From Fidelibacterota bacterium (GTDB taxonomy: Bacteria > Fidelibacterota > Marinisomatia > SCGC-AAA003-L08 > TS1B11), in contig SCKI01000015.1 in the NCBI GenBank assembly GCA_004124295.1, positions 1 through 60,590 of the forward strand: 60,590 nt of DNA, read 5' to 3'. Made by a program: the position numbers and the translations under genes. The stretch's first letter is position 1, and every line of letters begins with the position of its first letter. Positions 45,162 through 54,377 of the stretch are shown in pieces. The notes below the pieces were generated by a model. That model worked only from the letters and a program-made list of their open reading frames with translations. It searched no databases and had not been told where the DNA came from.

Positions 45162-46640
45162 ATGATTTCTAGACGGCCATTGGTGACCGGGTTCTCATTC
45201 ATTGCCAGTCTTGCGGCTATGGCCCTGCTGCTGAATTCTTGCAGCGGCCCCGCCAGCGCCCTGAATACAAAGACTTTAACCATACTCTACACCAGTGATG
45301 AGCACGGCTGGATGGAAGGGGAAGAACCGGGCAAAGGCGCCGCCGAGATGCTGGGATTGTGGGTCGACAGGGAAGGCTATAGCGCCGGTGGGTCGTACCT
45401 GATCATGAGCGGCGGCGACATGTGGACCGGTCCGGCCATCTCGACCTGGTTTGCCGGGGAATCGATGGTGGAGGTCATGAATGCCATGGGTTATACAGCC
45501 GCAGCCCTGGGCAATCATGAATTCGACTTCCAGACCGGGGGGCTTGTGGCCCGGCGCGGCGAATCGGTTTTCCCCTACCTCTCGGCAAATATCTATCTGA
45601 AAGGGACCGGCGAACGGCCCGCTTTCGTGGTGCCTTATATCCTCAGGGAAGTGGACGGCGTCTCCCTGGGCATCATCGGCCTGACCACCACATCGACCCC
45701 CTACACCGCATTCCCCGATTATGTGGCCGACTACCATTTCGGCGCCTATGACAGCGCGCTGACTGAAATTGTCCCCGAACTGCAAGCGCAATCCCCGGAT
45801 ATTATCATGGTCATCTCGCACGTCTGCGCAGAGGAACTTGAAAAGTTGCGCCCACTGGCCCGGGAGCTGGGGATTTCAGTTTTGGCGGGAGGCCATTGCC
45901 ATGATACTTATGTCAACGTCGTGGCCAACATTGCGGTCGTGGAGTCGGGCAGCTATTACCGGTCCTATGTGCGCATCGATCTCGAATTTGACACTGATTC
46001 GCATAAACTGGTTTCCACCAAAGCCGTTGTGCGTACCAACAGCGGCGGAGTGGCCGATGCGGACATCACGGCCATTGTATTGCGCTGGCGCGGCAGCCTG
46101 GAGGGCGACCTGGGGGAGGTCATCGGTTACACCAGCGCGGGTATCGCCCAGCATAGTGAGGACATGCACAACATGGTGCCCGATACATGGCTGTGGAAAT
46201 ATCCCCAGGCGGCGGTGGCCGCCTCCAACTATGGCGGCTTCCGGGCGGGTCTGCCGGCCGGGGACATCACTATCGAGTCGGTCATCGGCGTGCTGCCCTT
46301 CAACAACAAGCTGGTGCTGCTGGAGCTGGACGGCCAGGAGCTGACCGATTTTGCGAGCTCCCGCGGTGTCGCCTTGAGCGGTCTGACGGCCCTGGGAAGC
46401 GTTCTGCACAGCGACGGCACGCCCGTGCAGCTCGATTCGAACTACATCGTGATCGTCACCGACTTCATGTACAGCGCCTACGAGGAGTTGACCGCTGCCG
46501 ACAGCCTGCCCGAGCGGACCGATGTCAGCTGGCGTAATCCGGTCGTTGAATGGATCCGCAGCGTCGGGTCGTCGTCCACCCAGCCCCTGGAAAACTTTCT
46601 CGATGCAACACCCCGGCGGACCCCGGAAAGAGGCGACTGA
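45162..46640 (+). CDS. 5'-nucleotidase/UshA-family lipoprotein
   Basis: 492 aa with lipobox LLNSC. The two-metal metallophosphatase centre is complete: YTSDEHGWMEG (DxH), SGGDMWTG, LGNHEFDF, VISHVCAEE and the GGHCHDTY GHxH motif. The 5'-nucleotidase C-terminal substrate domain follows (about 310-470; NKLVLLELDGQELTDFA). It hydrolyses nucleotides or nucleotide sugars at the envelope. It contrasts with the degenerate UshA-like protein at 3313-4155, which has lost these motifs and the C-terminal domain. Confidence 0.93.
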   Translation: MISRRPLVTGFSFIASLAAMALLLNSCSGPASALNTKTLTILYTSDEHGWMEGEEPGKGAAEMLGLWVDREGYSAGGSYLIMSGGDMWTGPAISTWFAGESMVEVMNAMGYTAAALGNHEFDFQTGGLVARRGESVFPYLSANIYLKGTGERPAFVVPYILREVDGVSLGIIGLTTTSTPYTAFPDYVADYHFGAYDSALTEIVPELQAQSPDIIMVISHVCAEELEKLRPLARELGISVLAGGHCHDTYVNVVANIAVVESGSYYRSYVRIDLEFDTDSHKLVSTKAVVRTNSGGVADADITAIVLRWRGSLEGDLGEVIGYTSAGIAQHSEDMHNMVPDTWLWKYPQAAVAASNYGGFRAGLPAGDITIESVIGVLPFNNKLVLLELDGQELTDFASSRGVALSGLTALGSVLHSDGTPVQLDSNYIVIVTDFMYSAYEELTAADSLPERTDVSWRNPVVEWIRSVGSSSTQPLENFLDATPRRTPERGD

Positions 46641-46643
46641 CCC

Positions 46644-47153
46644 TTGGCCACCCGATCTACCCGTCATGTGCTGATCGTCGAGAAGGATATGGAGGCGGCG
46701 GAAGCCCTCACGCGGCTGAGTGAGGCCCTCGGTCTGCCTGTGGAACTTGCCCAGACCCATAAAAACGCCATTCGCGCCTGTGCGACCCATCCGGTGGGCA
46801 TCATTTTCATGAATCCCGATATTAACATGATCGATTCCAGGACGCTGGTGGAAGATATTCAATCCCTGCCCGCCAGCAGGAAAAACAGTTCGGCGCCACC
46901 GATCCTTTTTCTGGTCGAGTCCCTTGAGATTCTGAGCAAGCTTGGCCTGAAGGGTCACGCCGGAACCGGTGTCCTGATCAAACCGCTGCAATTGGAGCAG
47001 GTTTACGTCGCCCTCCACAAGCTTGGCCTCATCAACCTCGAAGCTCCGCCACCCGCCGAAACCTCGGCCGGCAAAATCAAGGCCTGGCAAGAATTTCTCA
47101 CCTCGGCGGAACAGTGGATGGCAAAACTCCGCGATCAGATGGTGCCCAAATGA
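46644..47153 (+). CDS. Receiver-like (REC) protein with altered phospho-acceptor
   Basis: 169 aa from a TTG start 3 bases after the nucleotidase stop. It has the REC fold outline: VLIVEKDMEAAEALTRL for the acidic pocket strand (one acid, where two are usual), and VGIIFMNPDINMID where the phospho-Asp strand should be. VLIKPLQLEQVYVAL has the conserved Lys-Pro. At the usual Asp position the best alignment puts Asn (F-M-N-P), so phosphorylation is doubtful. A C-terminal helical tail (about 125-169) is present, with no output domain. It overlaps the DUF342 gene by 4 bases, so the two products probably work together. Confidence 0.75.
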   Translation: MATRSTRHVLIVEKDMEAAEALTRLSEALGLPVELAQTHKNAIRACATHPVGIIFMNPDINMIDSRTLVEDIQSLPASRKNSSAPPILFLVESLEILSKLGLKGHAGTGVLIKPLQLEQVYVALHKLGLINLEAPPPAETSAGKIKAWQEFLTSAEQWMAKLRDQMVPK

Positions 47154-48616
47154 ACGTGCCTGTAACCCGAAAAATTGTCGCACTCCAGGAGGGGGATCTG
47201 GAGCTGACAATTATCGCCGGTGGCCGGCTTGCGCTGGGCCAGCTCAAGTCGGGGCAGGCCGACCGCGAGGATCTGATTAAGCAACTGATTGCTGCGGGCG
47301 TCCGCACCGGCTTCTATGAGCCAGGACTGGCCATGATTTCCAACGGCAACCACGATAAGGTTCCGGTCGCAGCGGCCCGCGTGCTGAGCAGTCCCGGACA
47401 TAGCACCATGCCGCATAAAATGGCCTCCGCTCCCGCGGCCCAGGGAGACTGGGAAACCTGGCGGGCGCCGAAACTCGATGGGGAGGTGCAGGCGGGGGAC
47501 CTGATCATCCAGGTCGAGGACACGCCGGTCACTTCCATCCTGAATATCAGCGGCAGGAGGGTGGAATTATCCCGGGGCGCAGACCGGGATGCCAGCCAGT
47601 TCGTCGGCATCGGCACCCGTCGCTCAAAGGATAATACTGCCGTTGTGGCCGACCGCAGCGGCTACGCCTTCCGCACTCTTTTCGGCGAGGCCCGGGTGCT
47701 GGATACGGAGGAGATACCGGCCTTTTCCCGCACTCTGGGCAAGTTCCGCTGGGACGGCAGTTTGAATGTCATGAACGATATTCGGGAAGGATCACGGGCG
47801 AAAGTAGAGGGGACCCTGGTGGTCAACGGTAATGTTTCAGGCGCGTCCCTGGAAGCCAACGGCAATGTCCATATTGAAGGCCGGGCCGATAATGCCGGCC
47901 ACGAAGGATCCGCGTCCATCAGCGCCGGACAATCGCTCCGGGCCCGGGATCTGAAGCAGACCAAAGTATGGGCAGGCGGCGATATTCATGTCACGCAATC
48001 CATAGAAAAGTGCCAGGTCCAGTGTCTGGGTATTTGCGTGGCCCGGCATATCAAAGGGAGTGAGGTGCGGGTCGGTGAAAGGTTGCTGGCGGAGACCATA
48101 ACCGGCGCCGCCAGTGTGTACCTCGGGGCTCGGCACATTGATACGCACGATCTGGAATCGGAAATATCGTATCACAGCCAGCACAAGACCATGCTGAGGG
48201 ATATACACCGCAACCTCCAGGATAGTCAGGTGGCATATTTCAGGGCGCGGGAAAGCATGGTCCACGAAATCCAGCGTATCAGTCAGGGCAACCTTTCCGC
48301 AGCCCAGCGCAGTCGAGCTGTGCAGATCCTGACGCGTCAATTCACGGCCATGGACGAGACCTTGGACACCTTCAAGAAGTACTTGAAGAATTACATCGAA
48401 ATGGCTTCCAAATCAGAGCGTCAGCTGCTACAGATAAACTACTACCAGCACCGCCTGGAGGGCACCGACCAGCCCGAGGCGGTGATCACCGGGCGAGTTG
48501 AACTGGGCACCCTGTTCTTCGGTCCGGCCGGGCGGCTGGAAATTGCCGAGGAGGTCTCTGGCGTCCGCATCAGCCCCGATTCTATTACCGGCGAACTTGT
48601 CATCCATCCTCTTTGA
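47150..48616 (+). CDS. DUF342/FapA-like polymer-forming protein
   Basis: 488 aa from the ATG at 47150, which overlaps the upstream stop (ATGA); a frame start at 47114 is less likely. The middle (about 130-345) has the DUF342 right-handed beta-helix style with repeated VEGTLVVNGNVSGASLEANGNVHIEG and SLRARDLKQTKVWAGGDIHV turns. The C-terminal part (about 355-440) is coiled coil (RESMVHEIQRISQGNLSAAQRSRAVQIL), followed by more beta segments. FapA relatives occur near flagellar genes, but also in non-motile bacteria; no flagellar genes are visible here. Its role is unknown. Confidence 0.85.
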   Translation: MNVPVTRKIVALQEGDLELTIIAGGRLALGQLKSGQADREDLIKQLIAAGVRTGFYEPGLAMISNGNHDKVPVAAARVLSSPGHSTMPHKMASAPAAQGDWETWRAPKLDGEVQAGDLIIQVEDTPVTSILNISGRRVELSRGADRDASQFVGIGTRRSKDNTAVVADRSGYAFRTLFGEARVLDTEEIPAFSRTLGKFRWDGSLNVMNDIREGSRAKVEGTLVVNGNVSGASLEANGNVHIEGRADNAGHEGSASISAGQSLRARDLKQTKVWAGGDIHVTQSIEKCQVQCLGICVARHIKGSEVRVGERLLAETITGAASVYLGARHIDTHDLESEISYHSQHKTMLRDIHRNLQDSQVAYFRARESMVHEIQRISQGNLSAAQRSRAVQILTRQFTAMDETLDTFKKYLKNYIEMASKSERQLLQINYYQHRLEGTDQPEAVITGRVELGTLFFGPAGRLEIAEEVSGVRISPDSITGELVIHPL

Positions 48617-48808
48617 CCGGCAGACCGGCCGCGCACGGGAAGGTCCCCTTCGGCGGCGGTTTTGCTATTTCGCCCCCATTCCATTATATTCCCTGCAGCT
48701 ACCGCAAGGGCACCATGGAACAACTTTCCCCATTGATAACTTTCCCGAAGGGGCCATCGGCCTTGAGGCATACTTGCGCGGCCTCGTTTTGAACCTGCCC
48801 GCCGATCA

Positions 48809-50743
48809 ATGACTCAGCAGCGCAAACTGGCCGCCATCATGTTCACCGACATCGTCGGCTATAGCACCCTCATGTCGAAGGATGAAGCGCAGGCGCTGCA
48901 GGCGCTGGACCGCAACCGGGAGCTCCTCAAGCCGCTCATCGAGGGCAGCAACGGCGAGTGGCTGAAGGAGATCGGCGACGGCACCCTGTCCAGCTTCGCC
49001 AGCGCAGTGGAGGCAGTGCAGTGCGCCATTCAGATCCAGGCGGCGCTGGGAGATGACCCCAACCTGCGCCTGCGCATCGGCATTCATATCGGCGATGTGG
49101 TCTTCCGCGACGGGGATGTGTTTGGGGACGGGGTGAATATTGCTTCCCGCCTCGAACCGCTGGCCGAGCCCGGGGGCATCTGCATATCCGACCGGGTCTA
49201 CGCCGATATTCGCAACCAGTCCAGTATTCGCACGGAGCACCTGGGCCGGAAAACGCTCAAAGGCCTTCCCGAGCCGATGGATGTCTATGCCGTCAGCGCT
49301 GCAGATTCACAGGCCCAGGACCATCCTGAAATGGGACCTTCAAGCGCGGCAGGGGCTATCCCGGCTATCGCTGTGCTGCCCTTCGTGAACATGAGCTCGG
49401 ACCCGGAAAACGACTACTTCTGCGACGGCATGTCCGAGGAACTCATCGACGGTCTGGCGAAAGTGAGCGGCCTGCGGGTGGTGGCCCGCACCTCGGCCTT
49501 TGCCTTCAAAGGGCAGACCCAGGATATCCGCGAAATCGGCCACCGGCTGAATGTCAGCAGTGTGCTCGAGGGCAGTGTGCGCAAGTCGGGCAGCCGGATT
49601 CGCATCACCGTCCAATTGATCAATGTGGCCGATGGATACCATCTCTGGTCGGAAAAGTATGACCGGGAGCTGGAAGATATATTTGCCATCCAGGACGAAA
49701 TTGCCCGCACCGTGGTGGAGAGCCTGAAGGTGCAACTGGTGGGGGAGCAGAAGACCCGGTTGGTCAAACAATCGACTGAAAACATGGAAGCCTATACCTA
49801 TCTGCTGAAAGCAAGTTTTGAGTGGCATAAACAGACGCCGGAGGGCTTTCAGGCGGGCATGGGATACTACCTGCAGGCCATAGAGACCGACCCCGCCTTT
49901 GCGCTGGCCTATGCCAGCCTGGCTGTGGCCTATGTGGACTTGGCGCTGTTTGGCAGCATGCATCCCCATGAAGCGCGGTCCCGGGCCAAGGCAGCCGCCC
50001 TGCAGGCGATCAAAATTGATCCCGATTTGGCGGAGAGTCACGGCGCCCTGGCGGCATTCGCATTTTTCTTTGATTGGGATTGGGATTTGGCTGAGCGGGA
50101 ATTTGAACGGGCTCTGGCCCTCAAGCCGCATTCAGCGCTGGTCCACCTGCACTACGCCCAATACCAGGTTCTGCTCCAAAAGCATGCCTCAGCCGAGCAG
50201 CAACTGGATACTGCCCTGGCCCTGGATCCCCTGGCCCCGCCGGTCAAGGCGTATCGCGGCTTCTTTCTGGGCTGGCTGGGCCACTTTGAAAAAGGCATTG
50301 CCGTGCTTGAAGAAATCGTGGAATCGGCTCCCAATTTTCATTTTGGCCATTATTTCCTGGGGATTCTCTATGGGCTCACTGGCCGCCTTGAAGAGGCCCT
50401 GGCCCAACATGAACAGGCCCGGGCTCTGGCCGACAGCCCCATGGCACAGATGATGCACGCCCATGCATTGGGTATGGCCGGTCAAAAAGATGCCGCCCTG
50501 GCATTGATCGAAGGTCTCGAAGCGGGCGCCGCCCAGGGCCAGGCCTGGGGCTTATTTTTGGGTATCGCCTATTTAGGGCTGGGCGAGAAAGAAAAAGCCC
50601 TGGACTGGTTGGAAAAGGGATTTGAAGAGCGCAACCCCCTTATGCCATTTATTAGCATGGGCAAAATAAGCGAACCCATTCTGGATCATCCCCGCTACAT
50701 GGCGCTCCTCGGGAAACTGGACCTGAAGCCGGTACTCTTTTAG
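48809..50743 (+). CDS. Class III adenylate cyclase with TolB-N-like domain and TPRs
   Basis: 644 aa. Residues 1 to about 165 are a class III cyclase: the first metal Asp in MFTDIVGYS, WLKEIGDGTLSSF with the adenine-specifying Lys and second metal Asp, and VFGDGVNIASRLEPLAEPGGI with the matching Asp plus the Asn and Arg. The Lys/Asp pair favours ATP over GTP. Residues about 187-315 are the TolB-N/FlgO-like domain (IAVLPFVNMSSDPENDYFCDGMSEELID…VLEGSVRKSG…HLWSEKYDRE). TPRs fill the rest. No membrane span is seen, unlike the sibling at 7434-9440. It would make cAMP in response to TPR-bound partners. A short interval (48617-48808) without a gene precedes it. Confidence 0.93.
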   Translation: MTQQRKLAAIMFTDIVGYSTLMSKDEAQALQALDRNRELLKPLIEGSNGEWLKEIGDGTLSSFASAVEAVQCAIQIQAALGDDPNLRLRIGIHIGDVVFRDGDVFGDGVNIASRLEPLAEPGGICISDRVYADIRNQSSIRTEHLGRKTLKGLPEPMDVYAVSAADSQAQDHPEMGPSSAAGAIPAIAVLPFVNMSSDPENDYFCDGMSEELIDGLAKVSGLRVVARTSAFAFKGQTQDIREIGHRLNVSSVLEGSVRKSGSRIRITVQLINVADGYHLWSEKYDRELEDIFAIQDEIARTVVESLKVQLVGEQKTRLVKQSTENMEAYTYLLKASFEWHKQTPEGFQAGMGYYLQAIETDPAFALAYASLAVAYVDLALFGSMHPHEARSRAKAAALQAIKIDPDLAESHGALAAFAFFFDWDWDLAEREFERALALKPHSALVHLHYAQYQVLLQKHASAEQQLDTALALDPLAPPVKAYRGFFLGWLGHFEKGIAVLEEIVESAPNFHFGHYFLGILYGLTGRLEEALAQHEQARALADSPMAQMMHAHALGMAGQKDAALALIEGLEAGAAQGQAWGLFLGIAYLGLGEKEKALDWLEKGFEERNPLMPFISMGKISEPILDHPRYMALLGKLDLKPVLF

Positions 50744-50864
50744 CCGAAAACCCCCTCAAGGGACGCATTTCCCAACGTAAGTTTCCCCGATCTATCGAGG
50801 GCCTCAACGGCCTGTGGCGCTGCAGTTTCCATAACGCTGCAGCACAATTCAAGGACTCACTTTC

Positions 50865-52352
50865 ATGGGCCAGGACTACCAGAATTACATCGCCGGCGAG
50901 TGGTGCGACGCCGACTCCGGCGAACGCTTTGACAATATCAATCCGGCCGACCACGATGACTTGGTAGGCACCTTCCCCAGCAGTGGCGCGGCCGAGGTTG
51001 ACCGGGCCGTCGAGGCTGCCCGGGGGGCTTTCGATCACTGGCGGCTGGTCCCGGCGCCGGAGCGGGGGGAGATCATGAAGCGGGCCGGCGATATCATGAC
51101 CGCCCACAAGGAGGAACTGGCCCAGCTGGAAACCCGCGAGATGGGCAAGGTCCTGGACGAGACTCGGGGCGATGTGCAGGAAGGGATCGATACGGCCTAT
51201 TTCGCTTTCGGTGAAGCGCCCCGGATGGCGGGCAAGACGATTCCCTCCGAGATGCCCAACAAGTTTAACATGACCACCCTTATGCCCATCGGTGTGGTGG
51301 GGGTCATCACGCCCTGGAATTTTCCGCTGGCCATCCCCACCTGGAAAATCTTTCCGGCCCTCACCAGCGGCAACACGGTGGTGTTCAAGCCGGCTTCCGA
51401 TACGCCGGCCACGGCCACCCGCTTTGTGGAGATTTTGCTGGAGGCCGGTGTGCCGCCCCATGCCATTAACCTGGTCCACGGCGGTGGGAGCAGCGTCGGC
51501 CGGGCCATCGTGGCCCATCCCGATATCCAGGCGATCTCCTTTACCGGCAGCTCGGATGTGGGGCGGGAAATCAACCGCCAGGCCGGGGGCCAGCTCAAGC
51601 GGGTCTCCCTCGAACTGGGCGGCAAAAATGCGCAGATCGTCATGGACGACGCCGACCTCGATCTGGCCCTTGAAGGGGTCCTGTGGGGGGCCTTCGGAAC
51701 GACCGGCCAGCGCTGCACCGCCACCAGCCGGCTGATTCTGCACGAGAAGATTCACGCCGAGTTTCTCGCCGAGCTGAACAAGCAGACGGCAGCCCTTAAG
51801 CTGGGCAACGGCCTGGATGAAGCGACCCAGGTGGGGCCGGTCATCAACGCCCCGGCGCGGGACGGTATCCACCGCTATGTCGAAATCGGCCAGGGCGAAG
51901 GGGCTCATCTGGAGGTCGGGGGCGGTCCGGCCACCGGCGGCAGCCTGGATAAGGGCCATTTCTACCAGCCCACCATTTTCAGCGGCGTCAAACCGGGCAT
52001 GCGCATCCACGATGAGGAAATCTTCGGACCGGTGCTTGCGGTCATCAAGGTCGCTACCCTGGATGAGGCCATCGACACCCTCAACGCCACCGAGTACGGC
52101 CTCTCCGCGGCCATCTACACCCGGGACATCAACGCCGCCTTCCGGGCTATCCGGGATATCCAGACCGGCATCACTTATGTGAACGGCCCCACCATCGGCG
52201 CCGAATGCCATCTCCCCTTTGGCGGCTGCAAAAGCACCGGCAACGGCCACCGGGAAGGGGGCGATGGGGCCTACGAATTTTTCACTGAACTCAAAACAGT
52301 CTATATTGATTACAGCGGCACCCTGCAACGGGCCCAAATCGACAACCGCTAG
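50865..52352 (+). CDS. Aldehyde dehydrogenase (probable aminoadipate-semialdehyde type)
   Basis: 495 aa, standard ALDH length. MPIGVVGVITPWNFPLAIPTWKIFPAL, FTGSSDVGREINRQ, the general base Glu in SLELGGKNAQIV and the catalytic Cys284 in FGTTGQRCTATSRL are intact, and EIFGPVLAVIKV follows. Alone it is a generic NAD(P) aldehyde dehydrogenase. Lysine 6-aminotransferase starts 15 bases downstream, which suggests it oxidises alpha-aminoadipate semialdehyde (allysine) to alpha-aminoadipate. Confidence 0.88.
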   Translation: MGQDYQNYIAGEWCDADSGERFDNINPADHDDLVGTFPSSGAAEVDRAVEAARGAFDHWRLVPAPERGEIMKRAGDIMTAHKEELAQLETREMGKVLDETRGDVQEGIDTAYFAFGEAPRMAGKTIPSEMPNKFNMTTLMPIGVVGVITPWNFPLAIPTWKIFPALTSGNTVVFKPASDTPATATRFVEILLEAGVPPHAINLVHGGGSSVGRAIVAHPDIQAISFTGSSDVGREINRQAGGQLKRVSLELGGKNAQIVMDDADLDLALEGVLWGAFGTTGQRCTATSRLILHEKIHAEFLAELNKQTAALKLGNGLDEATQVGPVINAPARDGIHRYVEIGQGEGAHLEVGGGPATGGSLDKGHFYQPTIFSGVKPGMRIHDEEIFGPVLAVIKVATLDEAIDTLNATEYGLSAAIYTRDINAAFRAIRDIQTGITYVNGPTIGAECHLPFGGCKSTGNGHREGGDGAYEFFTELKTVYIDYSGTLQRAQIDNR

Positions 52353-52367
52353 AAAGGATATCCCTAT

Positions 52368-53696
52368 ATGACCGATATGGTAACCACCGGAAACGTGCAT
52401 GAGATCCTCGGCCGCCACCTGCTTACTGACGGATATGACATTGTCATCGATCTGGCCCGCAGCCACGGTTCGTGGATTGTGGACGCCTCGTCGGGCCGGG
52501 AATACCTGGACCTGTTTTCCATGTTTGCCTCCATGACGGTGGGCTACAACCATCCCTATCTACTGCAGAACCAGGATAAACTGGCGGCGGCGGCCATTCA
52601 GAAACCGACCCTCTCGGACATCTACACCGGGCAGTACGCAGATTTCGTGGCCACCTTCGGAGGTTTCGGGATACCCGATTACCTGCCCCACGCCTTTTTC
52701 ATCGAAGGTGGGGGACTGGCCGTGGAGAACGCCCTGAAAGCGGCCTTCGACTGGAAGGTGCGCAAAAACATCGCCGCCGGAAAAGGGGAGCGGGGCAGCC
52801 GCATTGTCCATTTCCGCAACTGTTTCCATGGCCGCACGGGCTACACGATGAGCCTCACCGACAGCCACGATGTCCGCAAGACGCTTTATTTTCCCAAATT
52901 CGAATGGCCCCGGGTCACCCACCCCACCCTCAAGTTCCCCGACACTGACGATAATGAGGCCGAAGTGGCGGCGCTGGAAGCCCAATCCCTGGCGGAGATC
53001 AAGCGGGCCCTGGCCGACCACCCCGATGACATTGCGGCGCTGATCATCGAACCGATCCAGGGGGAAGGGGGCGATAATCATATCCGCCCCGAGTTTGCCC
53101 GCCAGCTGCGGGCCCTCTGCGATGAGGCCGAAATGCTGCTGATCCATGATGAGGTGCAGACCGGTGTCGGCATCACCGGCGCCTTCTGGGCCCATGAGCA
53201 TTTTGGCCCCGACGCCCGCCCCGACATCATCGCCTTCGGCAAAAAAAGCCAGGTCTGCGGTATCCTGGCCGGTCCCCGCCTGGACGAAGTTCAGCCGAAC
53301 GTATTCAACGAGTCGGGCAGGCTCAATTCCACTTTCGGCGGCAGCCTGGTCGATATGGTCCGCTTCGATCTGATCCTGCAGATCATGCAGGAGGAGAATC
53401 TCATTGCCCAAGTGCAGGAAACCGGCGCCTACCTGTTGACCGCCCTCGACGGCCTGATGGGAGAGTTCCCCGGCTTCGTGACCAATGGCCGGGGCCAGGG
53501 GCTGTTCGCCGCCTTCGACCTGCCCTCGACCACCGAGCGTGACGCGGTGAATGCCGCCATTCTGGACAACGGCGCCCTCATGCTGTCCAGTGGCGAACGG
53601 TCGGTGCGTTTCCGGCCCCACCTGAACATCAGCCGGCAGGAGATTGATACGGCCTTGGAGATCATTACCACTGCCGTCCGGAGCTGCCTGGCCTAA
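52368..53696 (+). CDS. lat: L-lysine 6-transaminase
   Basis: 442 aa, fold-type I class III aminotransferase. SGREYLDLFSMFASMTVGYNHPYL, FIEGGGLAVENALKAAFDWK, NCFHGRTGYTMSLT, LIIEPIQGEGGDNHIRPEF and IHDEVQTGVGITGAFW match lysine epsilon-aminotransferases, with the PLP Lys in IIAFGKKSQVCG (about 291-292). It moves the epsilon-amino group of lysine to 2-oxoglutarate, giving allysine, the substrate for the aldehyde dehydrogenase just upstream. The pair is a short lysine-to-aminoadipate route. It is also used in beta-lactam and osmolyte pathways, of which no other genes are seen here. Confidence 0.93.
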   Translation: MTDMVTTGNVHEILGRHLLTDGYDIVIDLARSHGSWIVDASSGREYLDLFSMFASMTVGYNHPYLLQNQDKLAAAAIQKPTLSDIYTGQYADFVATFGGFGIPDYLPHAFFIEGGGLAVENALKAAFDWKVRKNIAAGKGERGSRIVHFRNCFHGRTGYTMSLTDSHDVRKTLYFPKFEWPRVTHPTLKFPDTDDNEAEVAALEAQSLAEIKRALADHPDDIAALIIEPIQGEGGDNHIRPEFARQLRALCDEAEMLLIHDEVQTGVGITGAFWAHEHFGPDARPDIIAFGKKSQVCGILAGPRLDEVQPNVFNESGRLNSTFGGSLVDMVRFDLILQIMQEENLIAQVQETGAYLLTALDGLMGEFPGFVTNGRGQGLFAAFDLPSTTERDAVNAAILDNGALMLSSGERSVRFRPHLNISRQEIDTALEIITTAVRSCLA

Positions 53697-53699
53697 GCC

Positions 53700-54377
53700 G
53701 TGGCCGGCACCCTCTATGTGGTCGCCACGCCCATCGGCAATCTGCAGGACATCTCCCTCCGGGCGCTGGAAATACTCGGCTCCGTCGACCTGATCGCCGC
53801 CGAAGATACCCGGCACACCGGACGGCTGCTCAAGCGCCACGGGCTGAGCACGCGGATGATCAGCTACCACGACCATAACGAGATCGCCCGGTCGGCTGAA
53901 CTGGTGCGGGAACTGGTTTCGGGACGCCAGATTGCGTTGGTGAGCGACGCCGGCACGCCGACCATCTCTGACCCTGGTTACCGGCTGGTCCGTGCGGCGG
54001 CGGAAGCGGGGGTGACGGTGGCGCCCATACCGGGACCGGCAGCAGCCCTGGCCGCCCTCTCGGTCAGCGGATTGCCCACGGACCGTTTCCTGTTCGAAGG
54101 CTTTTTGCCCCGCCGCAAGGGCCGGCAATCGCGCCTCGCCGAACTGGCCGGGTTCAGCGGCACCGTCATCATCTATGAGGCGCCCGGACGGGTTCCGGCC
54201 ACTCTGCGGGACCTGCTGGACGCCTTTGGCAACCGGCGGGCGGCCCTCTGCCGCGAGCTGACCAAACTACATGAAACCGTTCTCCGGGGCACCCTGGATG
54301 AGCTGCGGGCAGCCGTTGAAGCAAAATCCCTGAAAGGGGAGTGTGTGCTGCTGATCGCCAAGGAGGGCCTCGATTGA
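53700..54377 (+). CDS. rsmI: 16S rRNA (cytidine1402-2'-O)-methyltransferase
   Basis: 225 aa from a GTG start 3 bases after lat. It has the tetrapyrrole-methylase-like fold with the RsmI signatures LYVVATPIGNLQDISLRAL, IAAEDTRHTGRLLK, LVSDAGTPTISDPGY, PIPGPAAALAALSVSGLPTDRFLFEGFLPRRKG and LCRELTKLHET. It methylates C1402 in the ribosomal P site. It lacks the ~50-residue C-terminal extension of E. coli RsmI, which is common. tmk begins within its stop codon. Confidence 0.97.
   Translation: MAGTLYVVATPIGNLQDISLRALEILGSVDLIAAEDTRHTGRLLKRHGLSTRMISYHDHNEIARSAELVRELVSGRQIALVSDAGTPTISDPGYRLVRAAAEAGVTVAPIPGPAAALAALSVSGLPTDRFLFEGFLPRRKGRQSRLAELAGFSGTVIIYEAPGRVPATLRDLLDAFGNRRAALCRELTKLHETVLRGTLDELRAAVEAKSLKGECVLLIAKEGLD

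Noticed and set aside
48617..48808. Possible small gene before the adenylate cyclase, with a frame ending IDNFPEGAIGLEAYLRGLVLNL and overlapping the cyclase start (ATGA)
   Set aside because: The frame has no standard start codon nearby and no ribosome binding site; the overlap alone is not enough.
50652..52553. Long minus-strand open frame opposite the aldehyde dehydrogenase
   Set aside because: Antisense to an intact ALDH with catalytic residues; no domain features.
52560..54128. Long minus-strand open frame opposite lat and rsmI
   Set aside because: Antisense to two well-supported genes and spans their junction, as expected of chance.
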